Source: Haloplanus litoreus
Lineage (GTDB): Archaea > Halobacteriota > Halobacteria > Halobacteriales > Haloferacaceae
Reading direction: 5' to 3' (one strand)
NCBI RefSeq assembly: GCF_042677945.1
Contig: NZ_JBHUDN010000019.1
DNA: 64,000 nt
Under the pieces are notes generated by a model. That model saw nothing but the letters and a program-made list of their open reading frames with translations. It had not been told where the DNA came from and searched no databases. The translations under genes were made by a program, and so were the position numbers. Shown here one piece after another: positions 15,808-25,048 of this stretch (the stretch's first letter is position 1; each line of letters starts with the position of its first letter).

Positions 15808-17595
15808 GCCGGACTGGTACCGTCGCCGGAAGGCGACAGCACACGTCCGCGTTTTTCGTAACTCACCGACTCACGAGCGGCCGCGTTCCGCGGGAGACCG
15901 ACGGCCAACGCGTCGTCAGCCGTCGCCGTGCCGTTTTGGGCAGCGGCCGCCCCGTCTTCGGCGGCAGCGGCCGCCCCCTCTTCGGCGGCAGCGGNNNNNN
16001 NNNNNNNNNNNNNNNNNNNNNNNNNNNNNNNNNNNNNNNNNNNNNNNNNCCGCCCCCTCTTCGGCGGCAGGTTGGACGACGTAGCGCCGCCCGACCATCG
16101 GGTCGAGGAGGGCGTCGACGGGCGCCCGGTCGTCGCGGAGGACCGGCACGTCCGCCGTCGGCGGTGGCGGCCGGTAGTTGGCAATTTCCCGCCGCAGGTC
16201 GATGCCGACGTCCCGTCGTTCGTTGCGACGGCGTAACGTCCGCTCCGAGAGCCGCGTCTCCGCCTTGGTGGCGACGACTTCGACGTTCTGGACGGCGTTC
16301 CCCTCGGCGGTCGGGAAGGTGTACACTTGCGGGAAGACCCGTGCCATCGTCTTGTACTCGGCACGATAGAACTTCGAGGCCGGTCCGCCCGGCGCCGAGA
16401 TGAGGTTGGCGAAGAGGACGCCGTCCTCGTCCAGATGGGACTCGGCGAGACGCATGAACTCGACGGTGGTCAACTGGAAGGGTACCTTGTCCTTCTTGTA
16501 GGCGTCGAGGACGATCAGATCGTAGGTGCGGTTCGTCTCCTGGAGGAACTGCCGGCCGCCGGTGTTGTAGACGTTCAGTCGCTCCGACTCCTCGAGCCGG
16601 AAGTGGCGTTTCGCCGTCCCGATCACCTCCGGGTCGATTTCGGCCACGTCGACGGTGACGTCGTACGCGTCGGCGAAGTGTTTCGGGCCGGTGAAGCCGC
16701 CGCCGCCGACGAAGAGCACCCGGTCCACGTCGTCGGTCATGAGCTGAGGCAGGTGGAAGTAGCGGGTGTAGTCGAAGACGTGCCGGTCGGGGTCGGAGAC
16801 GTCCATCGCGCTGTGGGGTTGGCCGTCGAGGTACAGCGTCCGCACGTCGCCGACTTGAGTGACTTCGAGTTCCTGGTACGGGGTCTGCGTACTGTAGAGG
16901 ACGGGACCGCCGGGCGAGACGCCGATGGTACCGCTGAAGCCGGCGCCGACCACGAGGATGGCGACGGCGACGCTCGCGACGGTCGGTTCGCGGCGGCCGA
17001 TGCCGCGGGCCAGCCAGAACGCCGTCCCCACGAGCAACAGGCCGAAGCCGACGCCGATGGCCTCGACGCTGAGTTCGGGGATCAGGACGAACGTCGTGAC
17101 GAAGGCGCCGACGATGCTCCCGACGGTCCCGAGAGCGTAGACCTGCCCCGAGGCGGCGCCCACGCCCTCCGTCTCGGAGAGTTCGGCGGCGTAGGGACTG
17201 ATGAATCCGAGCAGGTAGGTCGGTGGGCCGAACAGGAGCGTCACCGCGGGGAGGGAGGCGAACCGTCCGGGGAGTGGGACGGCACCGGCCGTCGCCAACA
17301 ACACGTCGCTCGCGAACACCACGAGGGCGACGTAGGCGGCGGTGCCGACGAGCAGCCACGCGAGGCGTTCGTCGGTCGCCCGGTCGGCCGCCCGCTTCCC
17401 GCCGAGGTGGTAGCCGAGGGAGAGCGCCGCGAGGAAGACGGCGATGATGCTTCCCCACGTGTAGATGCTGGACCCGAACTGCGGGGCGACGATCCGCCCG
17501 GCCAGAATCTCCAGCCCCATGCTCGCCACGCCGGAGACGAACACTGCGAGTCCGGGTCCGGAGAGTCGGTCGATGCGCGCGCGGAGCGAGGACAT
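15804..17595 (-). CDS. Membrane-bound spermidine synthase-like protein, C-terminus interrupted by an N gap
   Basis: Residues 1-210 hold about seven hydrophobic helices of the transporter-like N-terminal module (SGVASMGLEILAGRIVAPQFG is characteristic). Residues 240-450 form a Rossmann aminopropyltransferase-type domain with DGQPHSAMDVSDPDRHVFDY, VLFVGGGGFTG, VAEIDPEVI and LIVLDAYKKDKVPF. Such fused proteins are common in archaea and their aminopropyltransferase activity is uncertain. The C-terminal tail is an Ala/Glu repeat in which 55 Ns occur. Beyond them the natural Ala-rich frame runs to 15804, one frame off, so the true gap length is not 55. Confidence 0.85.
15941..16070. repeat. 24-bp tandem repeat with unresolved N run (15995-16049)
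   Basis: Units of 24 bp with the core GCCGCCCCCTCTTCGGCGGC flank both sides of the 55 Ns. On the minus strand each encodes about A-A-E-E-G-A-A-A at the tail of the spermidine-synthase-like protein. The repeat explains why the assembler failed here; copy number is unknown. Confidence 0.8.
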
Positions 17596-17685
17596 GCTGG
17601 CCGAACTTTCGGCAGGGAGTGGTTAAGTCTTGGCTCGGCCGGGACCCGAAGCTTATCAGACCGACCCACGTACCGCCGTCGATAG

Positions 17686-18297
17686 ATGGTCGAGGGAAGC
17701 GGCTGCAAGGTCGACGAGGTGTGTGCCCGACGGGGGTTGCCGACCCTGCCGGAGCGACTGGTCGAGCGGCGCACGGAGGCCGGCGACAGTCTCCGCGACC
17801 TGGAACGGTTTTTCAACCACGAACTGCTGGCGGCGGCGATGCGGAGCAGCGGGATGGAACTACTCGACGACGAGGCCGCGAACGTCTACCGCCTGCTGAC
17901 CGACGAGGACGTGAATCGTGCGGCGCGCACGGAGGCACACGACCGACTGACCCGCGCCGGCGTCGACGTGGCGGCCCTCCGGGAGGACTTCGTCACCTAC
18001 GGAACGGTTCGCACGCATCTCCGCGAGTGCGCGGACGTCGACACGAGCCGGGAGTCGACCCCGGTGGACGCCGGCGCGATCACCGACACCGTGTTCAAAC
18101 TCTTCGGCCGGACCGAGGCGGTCACCGAGCGGGAACTGTCGCGCCTCGCCGACGCCGACGCCCTCGAGGCGGGCGACCTGTCGGTGTCGCTGACCGCGCG
18201 GGTGACCTGTAGCGCCTGCGGCGAGGAGTACCGACTGCTTCGCTTGCTCGAGCGTGGGGGGTGTACCTGCGGGGGGACGGGGGAGTCACAAACGTAA
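17686..18297 (+). CDS. rdfA: Rod-determining factor RdfA
   Basis: A haloarchaeal protein required for rod shape in Haloferax volcanii. The 203-residue protein begins CKVDEVCARRGLPTLPERLVERR and continues GDSLRDLERFFNHELL, as I remember for RdfA. It ends with a Cys-rich zinc-ribbon-like tail (VTCSACGEEYRLLRLLERGGCTCGG). It sits 65 nt upstream of an SMC-like gene, the same pairing as in Haloferax. A CTTATC box 29-34 nt before the ATG is a likely TATA element. Confidence 0.88.
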   Translation: MVEGSGCKVDEVCARRGLPTLPERLVERRTEAGDSLRDLERFFNHELLAAAMRSSGMELLDDEAANVYRLLTDEDVNRAARTEAHDRLTRAGVDVAALREDFVTYGTVRTHLRECADVDTSRESTPVDAGAITDTVFKLFGRTEAVTERELSRLADADALEAGDLSVSLTARVTCSACGEEYRLLRLLERGGCTCGGTGESQT

Positions 18298-18362
18298 TAG
18301 TCCCGCCCCGACGAACACCGGATACGTTCGTCCGGTCGCCTCGCGGTCGGACACTCACCACG

Positions 18363-20291
18363 ATGACAGCCGACGATTCGACCGACGGCGAGCGGGAAAT
18401 GGCGATTAGCGTCCGGAACGTCGGCGGCATCGAGCGGGCGTCGGTGACCTTCGAACCGGGCATCACGGTCGTCGCCGGAGAGAACGCCTCGAACAAGTCC
18501 TCGTTGCTCGGGAGTCTGGGTGCCGTACTGGGCGGCGGGCACCCGCCGCTCCGGGGCGACGCGGACTCCGGGTCGGTGACGCTCACGCTCGACGGCGAGC
18601 AGTTCGGCCTCTCCCTCTCCCGAACGGACGGGGAGACGGTGGTCGCCGACGCGACGCCGTACACCGACGCGTCGACGCTCGTCGACCTGTTCGTTCGCCT
18701 CGACGAGGACAACCCCATCCGCCGGGCCGTGGTCGACGGCGACGACCTGCACGGCCTGTTGATGCGGCCGGTCGATACCGAGGAGATCGACGCCGAAATC
18801 GAGCGTCTGCGGCGCCGTCGGGCCGACCTCGACGACCGGATCGTCGACCTCGACGACCGGACCGCGGATCTGCCCGAACTGGAAGTCGAGGCGCGGCAAC
18901 TCACCGAGAAGTGCGAGGACGTCGCGGCGCGACTCGACGAGAAACGGGCGGCGCTCGAAGAGGAGGACTATCGGGCAGCCGCCGAGGCGACCCGGACCCT
19001 CCTCGACGACCTGGAGGACGCCCGGACGGAGCGCGACCGGCTCCGCGACCGGCGAGACACCAAACGACGGGCCATCGACTCGCTTCATGAGGATCTGGCG
19101 GCGGTCGAGGACGACCTGTCGGCGGTCGGCGACGCCGTCGACGGCGAGGACGTCGGGACGCGCCTCGACGCTCTCGACGAGGAACTGACGGCACTCCGGG
19201 AGCGGAAGGGACGTCTCGACGAGACGGTCGACGCCCTGCGCCCCATCGTCGAGTTGAACCGAGGGTTCCTCACCGGGGGACGCCTGCCGGAGGGGTTCGA
19301 CGGCGGCGACGTGACCGACCGGCTCGATCCGGCGTCGGGATCGATCACCTGCTGGACCTGCGGGCAGTCCGTGGAGCGGACCGAGATCAAAGAGCAGATC
19401 GAAGCGGTCGAAGCGATCCTGCAGGGAAAACGGGAGGAGCGCGCGACCGTCGAGGCACGGATCGAGGAGTGCCAGCGGGAGCGCGCCGACCTCGAAGCGC
19501 GCCTCGACGAGCGCTCGGAGCTGGAGTCACGGCGTCGGCAGCTCGAACGGGACATCGAGGAGCGCGAACGGACGCTCTCGGGACTGGAAGAGCGCATCGG
19601 CGCGGTAGAACAGCGGATCCGCGACCTGGAAGGCGACCTGGCCGAGACGGAGCCGGACGACGACCTGTTGGAGCGCTACCGCGAGGTGAGCGACCTGGAG
19701 TACGAGCGCGGGCGCCTCGAGCGCGAACTCGCAGCGGTGAAAGAGGACATCGAGGCCGCGGAGGCGGCCCGGTCCGAAGCCGAGTCACTCCGCGAGGAAC
19801 GTGCCGACGTGAGCAGCCGTCTGACCGATCTCCGCGAGCGAATCGACCGGATCGAACGCGAGGCCGTCGAGACGGTCAACGAGTGCATGGCACGCGTTCT
19901 GGATCGCCTGGCGTATCGCGAAATCGAGCGCGTCTGGATCGAGCGCCGCGAGGTAGACGGCTCGACCAGCTTCGACCTGCAGGTGGTGCGGACGACGGAC
20001 GACGGCACCGTCTACCGCGCGCCGGTCGACACCCTGAGCAAGAGCGAGCGCGAGGTCGTCGGACTGGTCATCGCACTGGCGGGCTATCTGGTCCACGACG
20101 TCGCGGCGTCGGTGCCCGTCGTCGTCGTCGACGCCATCGAGATGCTCGACGCCGAGCGCATCCGCGGGTTGCTCGACTTTTTCGACGAACACGCCCGCTA
20201 CGTCGTGGCGGCGGTCCTGCCGGAGGAGGCGGACCACCTCCGGCCGGCGTTCGACACCGTCTCGCTGAAGACGCCGGGGATCACCCGCTGA
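18363..20291 (+). CDS. Archaea-specific SMC/Rad50-like ATPase (Sph3-like)
   Basis: A 642-residue coiled-coil ATPase of the ABC/SMC type. An N-terminal half-head carries the Walker A-like GENASNKSS, and a long acidic coiled coil (about residues 130-520) is interrupted by a zinc-hook-like ITCWTCGQSVE. The C-terminal half-head has the signature DTLSKSEREVVG and a Walker-B-like strand VPVVVVDAIEMLD. At about half the length of true SMC, it matches the haloarchaeal Sph-type protein beside rdfA. The start at 18363 follows rdfA by 65 nt; the longer frame would overlap rdfA. Confidence 0.88.
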   Translation: MTADDSTDGEREMAISVRNVGGIERASVTFEPGITVVAGENASNKSSLLGSLGAVLGGGHPPLRGDADSGSVTLTLDGEQFGLSLSRTDGETVVADATPYTDASTLVDLFVRLDEDNPIRRAVVDGDDLHGLLMRPVDTEEIDAEIERLRRRRADLDDRIVDLDDRTADLPELEVEARQLTEKCEDVAARLDEKRAALEEEDYRAAAEATRTLLDDLEDARTERDRLRDRRDTKRRAIDSLHEDLAAVEDDLSAVGDAVDGEDVGTRLDALDEELTALRERKGRLDETVDALRPIVELNRGFLTGGRLPEGFDGGDVTDRLDPASGSITCWTCGQSVERTEIKEQIEAVEAILQGKREERATVEARIEECQRERADLEARLDERSELESRRRQLERDIEERERTLSGLEERIGAVEQRIRDLEGDLAETEPDDDLLERYREVSDLEYERGRLERELAAVKEDIEAAEAARSEAESLREERADVSSRLTDLRERIDRIEREAVETVNECMARVLDRLAYREIERVWIERREVDGSTSFDLQVVRTTDDGTVYRAPVDTLSKSEREVVGLVIALAGYLVHDVAASVPVVVVDAIEMLDAERIRGLLDFFDEHARYVVAAVLPEEADHLRPAFDTVSLKTPGITR

Positions 20292-20367
20292 CGGCACCTG
20301 TAACCGAGTGACACGGTAGATCTCGATCCCTCGGCTTATGACCCAGCGTCGTGTAGCTCCGCCATCG

Positions 20368-20616
20368 ATGACGACACCCGTACCCGGCCCGGACGCCCGG
20401 ATCGCCTTCCGCCTCGGCGTCCTCGCAGCGAGCGTGGCCGGACTGACGATTCTCGCCTGGCTCCTCCGAAGCGGCGCGCTCAGCGTGACGACGGGAGTGT
20501 ACGTCGCCGTCGCGCTCTTTCCGGTGTACCTGCTGGTCGTCGCGTCGGTCCTGAGCGTCTGGCTCGGGTACGACAAGGACCCGACCGATCTGCGGCCGGT
20601 CTATCGCTCGCGCTAG
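20368..20616 (+). CDS. Small two-helix membrane protein
   Basis: An 82-residue protein with two hydrophobic helices (LGVLAASVAGLTILAWLL and GVYVAVALFPVYLLVVASVLSVWL) and a short polar tail ending YKDPTDLRPVYRSR-like (GYDKDPTDLRPVYRSR). The ATG at 20368 is preferred over 20338 because a CTTATG box about 33 nt upstream would give a short leader. Its last codons overlap the end of the convergent BCCT transporter by 4 nt. No family is recognised. Confidence 0.6.
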   Translation: MTTPVPGPDARIAFRLGVLAASVAGLTILAWLLRSGALSVTTGVYVAVALFPVYLLVVASVLSVWLGYDKDPTDLRPVYRSR

Positions 20617-22475
20617 TCCTCGTGGTCCCCGTCCACCGCCCGGCCGAGCGGCGTGTCCGCGAGGACGACGACGGCCCGGTTCAGGAGGGTTGAATGCCCG
20701 CGCTCGTGCCGGCGAAACGTTCGGGTCAGGCCGACGAGCGAGACGAGCGACAGGACGGCGAAGGGGCCACCGGTCGACACGGCCACGGTCTGTAACGACT
20801 CGCCGCCCCCGACCAGCAACACGGCGACGGCGACCAGGCCCTGGAGGACACCCCAGAAGACGATGCTCCCGGTGGTCGGGGCGTCCCCCCGGCGAGTCGC
20901 CAGAATCGACACCACCAGCGTCGACGTGTCGGCGGAGGTGACGATGAAGACGACGATGAGCGCGAGAAAGCAGAACATGAGGAGTCGACTGAGCGGGAGC
21001 GACGCGAAGATGGGAAAGCCAGCGACTGCTTCGGTGCCGCCGGTGGCGTCGACGGCACCGAGGACGTCGACCCGGCCCGAGTGCTGGAAGGAGAGCGCCG
21101 TGCCGCCGAGGAGGAGGTGCCAGCAGGCGGAGGCGGCCGACGTGGCGACGACGCCCGTGAACACGACGGTCCGCACCCGTCGCCCCTTCGAGAGCGCCGC
21201 GAGGAACAGACCGGCGAAGGGCGCCCACGAGAACCACCACGACCAGTTCCAGACGGTCCAGGCGGCCGCCCAGTCGCCGCCGTAGTTCAGACTCAACGGG
21301 ACGAACTCGGAGACGTACCGGCCGAGCGCCGCCGCGCCCGCGTCGGCGACGAACCCACGGGGACCGACGACCGCGAGGAGGAGGGCAAACAAGGCAAAGA
21401 GCGCGAGGTTGACGCCGGCGATGCGACGGATGCCCCGCTGGACGCCGCTCTCGGCGGAGATGCTGTAGATGACGACGAGGCCGGCGACGAAGAGGAGGGC
21501 ACCGACGCCGCCGAGGGAGACGCCCCACTGATAGCCGACGCCGGCGAGGAACTGCCGGCCGACGACGGCGACGGACGTGGCGACGCCACCGATGGTGGCG
21601 AAGATAGCGAGGACGTCGACGAGTTTCGCCGCGTAGCCGTCGAGTCCGTCGACACCGAGGAAGGGCGTCAGGATGGTCGAGACTCGAAGTGGGGCGCCGC
21701 GCCGGTACGTGAAGTAGGCGATGGGGAGGCCGAGGACGAGGTAGGCACTCCAGGCGGAAATCCCCCAGTGAAAGACCGCGTAGGTCAGCGCAGCGACGAC
21801 GGCGGCGTCGGAGCGGGGCGCGACGTTCGTCGCCGGTGGCGGCGAGCCGTAGTGAAACAGCGACTCGGCCGGACCCCAGAAGACGATGCCAGCGGCGATG
21901 CCGGCGGTGAACACCATCGCGAAGTAGGTCGGGTAAGTGTAGGTCGGCTCCGCGTCGGGACCGCCGAGTTTGATCGCACCCCAAGGACCGAAAAGCAGGA
22001 CCAGACAGTACAGCACGGCCAGAAGCATGGTTCCGACGAAGAGCCACCCGAACTCGTCGAAGAGTACGCCCTCCACGACGGCCACCGCCGCACCCGCCTC
22101 GGCGGGGACGGCGAGTCGGGCCGCGAAGAAGGCGGCGAGGACGACGACGGAGACGCCGAACGTGACCGGATCCTGCCGCGCAAGGAAGCCGCTTGCCCAG
22201 TTGCGCCAGGAGACGTGGCGCACCCGGAGGAGGTAGGGTGCGCCGGTCCGGTCGTCGGCGTCGTCGGGGGTGTCGAGGGGGAGGAGCGCGAGGTAGGCCA
22301 GTCCGGACCCGAAAAAGAGGAGCGAGACGACGAGCCATCCCCGGCCGGAGACGACGGAGCCGACGATCCACGGGAAGAAGAACCCGGAGACGACGACCAC
22401 TCCCGAGACGACACAGATCGGCAGGAGCGCGGCGCGAACGAGCCGCTCGACGCCGCTCGCACCCTGAGTCGCCAT
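20613..22475 (-). CDS. BCCT family betaine/choline/carnitine transporter
   Basis: A secondary transporter for compatible solutes or their precursors, usually Na+- or H+-coupled, about 12 helices, 620 residues. The BCCT signature is clear: FWGPAESLFHYGSPPP, then TVWNWSWWFSWAPFAGLFLAALSKGR and VTSADTSTLVVSILATRRG. The long hydrophilic C-terminal tail ends within a few residues of the last helix. A CTATATC box (complement of about 22497-22504) lies 22-29 nt before the ATG. It is divergent from the K+ channel, and both could serve osmotic adjustment. A second BCCT at 25.6 kb is more typical. Confidence 0.92.
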   Translation of the reverse strand: MATQGASGVERLVRAALLPICVVSGVVVVSGFFFPWIVGSVVSGRGWLVVSLLFFGSGLAYLALLPLDTPDDADDRTGAPYLLRVRHVSWRNWASGFLARQDPVTFGVSVVVLAAFFAARLAVPAEAGAAVAVVEGVLFDEFGWLFVGTMLLAVLYCLVLLFGPWGAIKLGGPDAEPTYTYPTYFAMVFTAGIAAGIVFWGPAESLFHYGSPPPATNVAPRSDAAVVAALTYAVFHWGISAWSAYLVLGLPIAYFTYRRGAPLRVSTILTPFLGVDGLDGYAAKLVDVLAIFATIGGVATSVAVVGRQFLAGVGYQWGVSLGGVGALLFVAGLVVIYSISAESGVQRGIRRIAGVNLALFALFALLLAVVGPRGFVADAGAAALGRYVSEFVPLSLNYGGDWAAAWTVWNWSWWFSWAPFAGLFLAALSKGRRVRTVVFTGVVATSAASACWHLLLGGTALSFQHSGRVDVLGAVDATGGTEAVAGFPIFASLPLSRLLMFCFLALIVVFIVTSADTSTLVVSILATRRGDAPTTGSIVFWGVLQGLVAVAVLLVGGGESLQTVAVSTGGPFAVLSLVSLVGLTRTFRRHERGHSTLLNRAVVVLADTPLGRAVDGDHED

Positions 22476-22553
22476 GCCCCAACTGTCGGCTGCCGGAGAT
22501 ATAGGTGTGTCGTCGACTCACACTTTTTATCGTTCCGACACGAATCGGTCCCC

Positions 22554-23768
22554 GTGGCGAGCGACACCCCGGACCCACCGAGTGATCGGGCCCTCGAAGA
22601 GCTGTTCTACCGGCCCGAGCGGGTGCCACTGGTCTACTGGCGGGAGTTCTCGGGCGCCCGGACCGCGGTGTGGGTGACGGGGGCAGCGGCGGTGCTCGCG
22701 TTCACCGCCGGGCTCTCGCACCTCAGTCAGGGGACCGTCACCCCCACCGGGCCGTTCGCGGGACTGCTCCCACCGGGAGTGGCCGCGGTGTTGCCACTCG
22801 CCAGCGTCCTCGGCGCGTTCCTGTTCACCGTCGCCGCCGCGGGGTTGCGGGGGGGCTATCGCCTCGCGTGGTACGGGGCAGTCGCCCTGTTCCCGGGCCT
22901 GCTCGCCGTCCCGCTGGTGACGGGCGACGCCACCGACGTCTCGCTGTTCGTCGTGGGGGCCGTCGGCCTGCCGTTGGTGGCGGCCAACCGGAGCGGATTC
23001 GACCGACCGCTCGACCTCACGCCGTTTCAGACCACCGCCCTCCTCTCGTTCGTGGCGGTGCAGGTGTACGGCACCGTCGGAACCTACGCGATGCGGGCGG
23101 ATTTCGCCGGCGTCGTGACCCTGACCGACGCGTTCTACTACATCATCGTCACCGGAACGACCGTCGGCTACGGCGACGCGACGCCGACGACGCAGGTGAC
23201 GAAACTGTTCACACTCTCGGTGATCGTTCTCGGGACGGGCGCGTTCACCGTGGCCACGGGGTCGCTGCTCATCCCCGCCCTCGAATCACGCATCTCCAGT
23301 GCCTTCGGAACCATGACCGCCTCGGAACTCACACTGCTCGAGGATCACGTACTGATCCTCGGCCACGGCGAACTGACGGGACCGCTCCTCGACGAACTCG
23401 AAGACACGACCGACGTGGTGGTCGTGACGCCCGACCCCGACGTGGCGTCGGCGCTCGGCGACCGGGACGTGAACGTCCTGACGGCCGATCCGACGGACGA
23501 GGGGCCGCTGCTGGACGCCCGAATCGACACCGCGAGCGGGGTGGTCGTCGCCACCGACGACGACGCCCGCGACGCCCTCGCTATCGTCGCCGCTCGACAG
23601 GCCGCACCCGACGTGCGTATCGTCGCCGCCGCGAGCGATCAACGACACGTCGACAAACTCGACGCCGTCGGCGCCGACTCGGTCGTCAGCCCGGCGGTCA
23701 TTGGCGGCCGTCTGCTCGGTCGGTCGGTTCGCGGGGACGACGATCCTCTCACCGGCATTCTCGAGTGA
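22554..23768 (+). CDS. Potassium channel with RCK/TrkA-N NAD-binding domain
   Basis: A 404-residue ion channel. Several N-terminal helices come first (TAVWVTGAAAVLAFTAG and following). Then a pore helix and the K+ selectivity filter TGTTVGYGDATPT sit between the last two helices. A cytosolic RCK domain starts at about 265 (DHVLILGHGELTGPLLDEL) and runs to the end. The GTG at 22554 is the start: TTTTTAT at 22524-22530 lies 24-30 nt upstream. The much longer open frame upstream only mirrors the opposite-strand BCCT gene. Confidence 0.92.
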   Translation: MASDTPDPPSDRALEELFYRPERVPLVYWREFSGARTAVWVTGAAAVLAFTAGLSHLSQGTVTPTGPFAGLLPPGVAAVLPLASVLGAFLFTVAAAGLRGGYRLAWYGAVALFPGLLAVPLVTGDATDVSLFVVGAVGLPLVAANRSGFDRPLDLTPFQTTALLSFVAVQVYGTVGTYAMRADFAGVVTLTDAFYYIIVTGTTVGYGDATPTTQVTKLFTLSVIVLGTGAFTVATGSLLIPALESRISSAFGTMTASELTLLEDHVLILGHGELTGPLLDELEDTTDVVVVTPDPDVASALGDRDVNVLTADPTDEGPLLDARIDTASGVVVATDDDARDALAIVAARQAAPDVRIVAAASDQRHVDKLDAVGADSVVSPAVIGGRLLGRSVRGDDDPLTGILE

Positions 23769-23856
23769 GCCGTCGAGCGCCGGGCGACACGGGACGCTAC
23801 CGTCCCCCAAGTTATTTGCTCCCATCAGGAGAACGATGTGTACGGAGCGCAGCGCC

Positions 23857-24297
23857 ATGTACGACAAGGTTCTGATCCCGTTCGACGGTAGTGACGAGGC
23901 ACGGAAGGGCGCCGAACACGGCGTCGACCTCGCGGCCACGTGTGGGGCGACGATCCACGCGCTGTACGTCATCGACCTCCCGGGCGCACCACGGACGGTG
24001 TACCTCAGAGACGACGAGGACGAGATGCGCGAACGGTACCGCGAGTACGGCGAGGAGGTGACGGCGGAACTCTGTGGGATGGCGGACGAGCGGGGTGTCG
24101 ACTGCGTCACGGCGATCCGAAGTGGGTCGCCCGGCGAGGAAATCGTCGACTACGCCGAGTCGGAGCGGATGGACGTCGTCGTCCTCGGGAGCGCGTACCG
24201 CGGGAAGTTCCGGGCGCTGCTCGGCAGTACGGCCGAAAAGGTCGTGCGAACCTCCGAAGTCCCAGTCGTCACGGTCCGCAAGTCCGTGAACGACTAG
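23857..24297 (+). CDS. Universal stress protein (UspA family)
   Basis: A 146-residue single-domain UspA. MYDKVLIPFDGSDEA opens the alpha/beta fold, and the ATP-binding loop appears as VVLGSAYRGKFRALLGSTAEKV, followed by VPVVTVRK. The start could also be the ATG at 23836; 23857 is preferred because GGAG at about 23842 could serve as ribosome-binding site and the family begins MYDK. A GTTATTT box near 23811 is the probable promoter. Its TAG stop overlaps the end of a small convergent gene. Confidence 0.93.
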   Translation: MYDKVLIPFDGSDEARKGAEHGVDLAATCGATIHALYVIDLPGAPRTVYLRDDEDEMRERYREYGEEVTAELCGMADERGVDCVTAIRSGSPGEEIVDYAESERMDVVVLGSAYRGKFRALLGSTAEKVVRTSEVPVVTVRKSVND

Positions 24298-24473
24298 TCC
24301 GCGGCCGCCCGCTGGACCCACCGCTCGCGGAGGTAGATGAGCAGACTCGCGCTCAGAAACGACAACCCGGCCACGTCGAGACGACCCGTCGTCATCGCCC
24401 ACAACGCGACGCCGAACAGCGCGACGATCACCAGCGCCAGCAGCGTGGGAACCCCGTCGGTCAGAGTGGACAC
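24294..24473 (-). CDS. 59-residue two-helix membrane protein
   Basis: GTG at 24473 opens a 59-codon frame ending TAG at 24294. The product has a polar start (STLTDG), helix one VPTLLALVIVALFGVALWAM, a short TTGRLD loop, helix two VAGLSFLSASLLIYL and a basic end RERWVQRAAAD. A TTTTGATC box (complement of 24494-24501) sits 21-28 nt upstream, consistent with a leaderless gene. It overlaps the uspA stop by 4 nt, tail to tail. Codon use has GC-rich third positions like true genes here. No family is recognised. Confidence 0.65.
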   Translation of the reverse strand: MSTLTDGVPTLLALVIVALFGVALWAMTTGRLDVAGLSFLSASLLIYLRERWVQRAAAD

Positions 24474-24518
24474 ACCGACCGAACGCGCCCCGGGATCAAA
24501 AGTCCAGACGGTGAGTGG

Positions 24519-24971
24519 TCAGTAGAAGTGCTTGAACTCCCAGTGGTACTGGCAGTTGTGACAGGTCGCCCACTCCGGCACGTCGAACGCCTCGGGGTGG
24601 CGCTGCCCGTGTTGCATCCCTGTTCGACAGATCGGACAGGTCAGAGCCAGCAGTTCCAGCTCGGTGAACCGCTCGGGCGGAAGCGACACCGAACACGACG
24701 GACAGTCGATGGGGTCCCGTGGATCGGCCTGCAGAATCGCGGTCCCACAGTCGGGACACTGGACCGTCGCCGGCGGTCGATACACCCAGCCGGTGTCACC
24801 ATCGATGGTCGTCGTGTGCGTCTCGACGCTCGACAGCCGAAACTTGTTGGGACCGTCACCGGCGCGAAGGGGCGCGAGCAACTCGTATAGGAGCCACTTG
24901 AGCGGGGCGACCAGTCGGCTCCCGAACGCACCGAGCGTCGCCACGAGACCGTGAGAATCGTCGGCCACCAC
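24519..24971 (-). CDS. Zinc-ribbon protein with two Cys4 clusters
   Basis: A 150-residue protein. A short amphipathic N-terminus contains APLKWLLYELLAPL. Two Cys4 clusters follow: QCPDCGT with CPSC, and CPICRTG with CHNCQYHWEFKHFY. The last residues HNCQYHWEFKHFY are aromatic-rich. The start is one of two adjacent GTG codons (24971 or 24968), placed by the TATA-like TTTTAT (complement of 24996-25001) 25-30 nt upstream. It is divergent from the membrane protein at 25049. Function unknown. Confidence 0.7.
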   Translation of the reverse strand: MVADDSHGLVATLGAFGSRLVAPLKWLLYELLAPLRAGDGPNKFRLSSVETHTTTIDGDTGWVYRPPATVQCPDCGTAILQADPRDPIDCPSCSVSLPPERFTELELLALTCPICRTGMQHGQRHPEAFDVPEWATCHNCQYHWEFKHFY

Positions 24972-25048
24972 GGCGGAGGTAGGGGTGCGACGAGCATAAA
25001 ACGCTCGTCGGGGACAGGCTTTCCTCGGCGCCCCCACAACGGTGGCCC

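Noticed and set aside
15995..16049. Possible CRISPR array in the N run
   Set aside because: The flanking 24-bp units are contiguous, code in frame for Ala/Glu, and have no unique spacers.
21081..23768. An 895-codon open frame running into the K+ channel
   Set aside because: Its first 490 codons mirror the opposite-strand BCCT gene and are extremely acidic, with no domain. The channel has its own TATA box and GTG at 22554.
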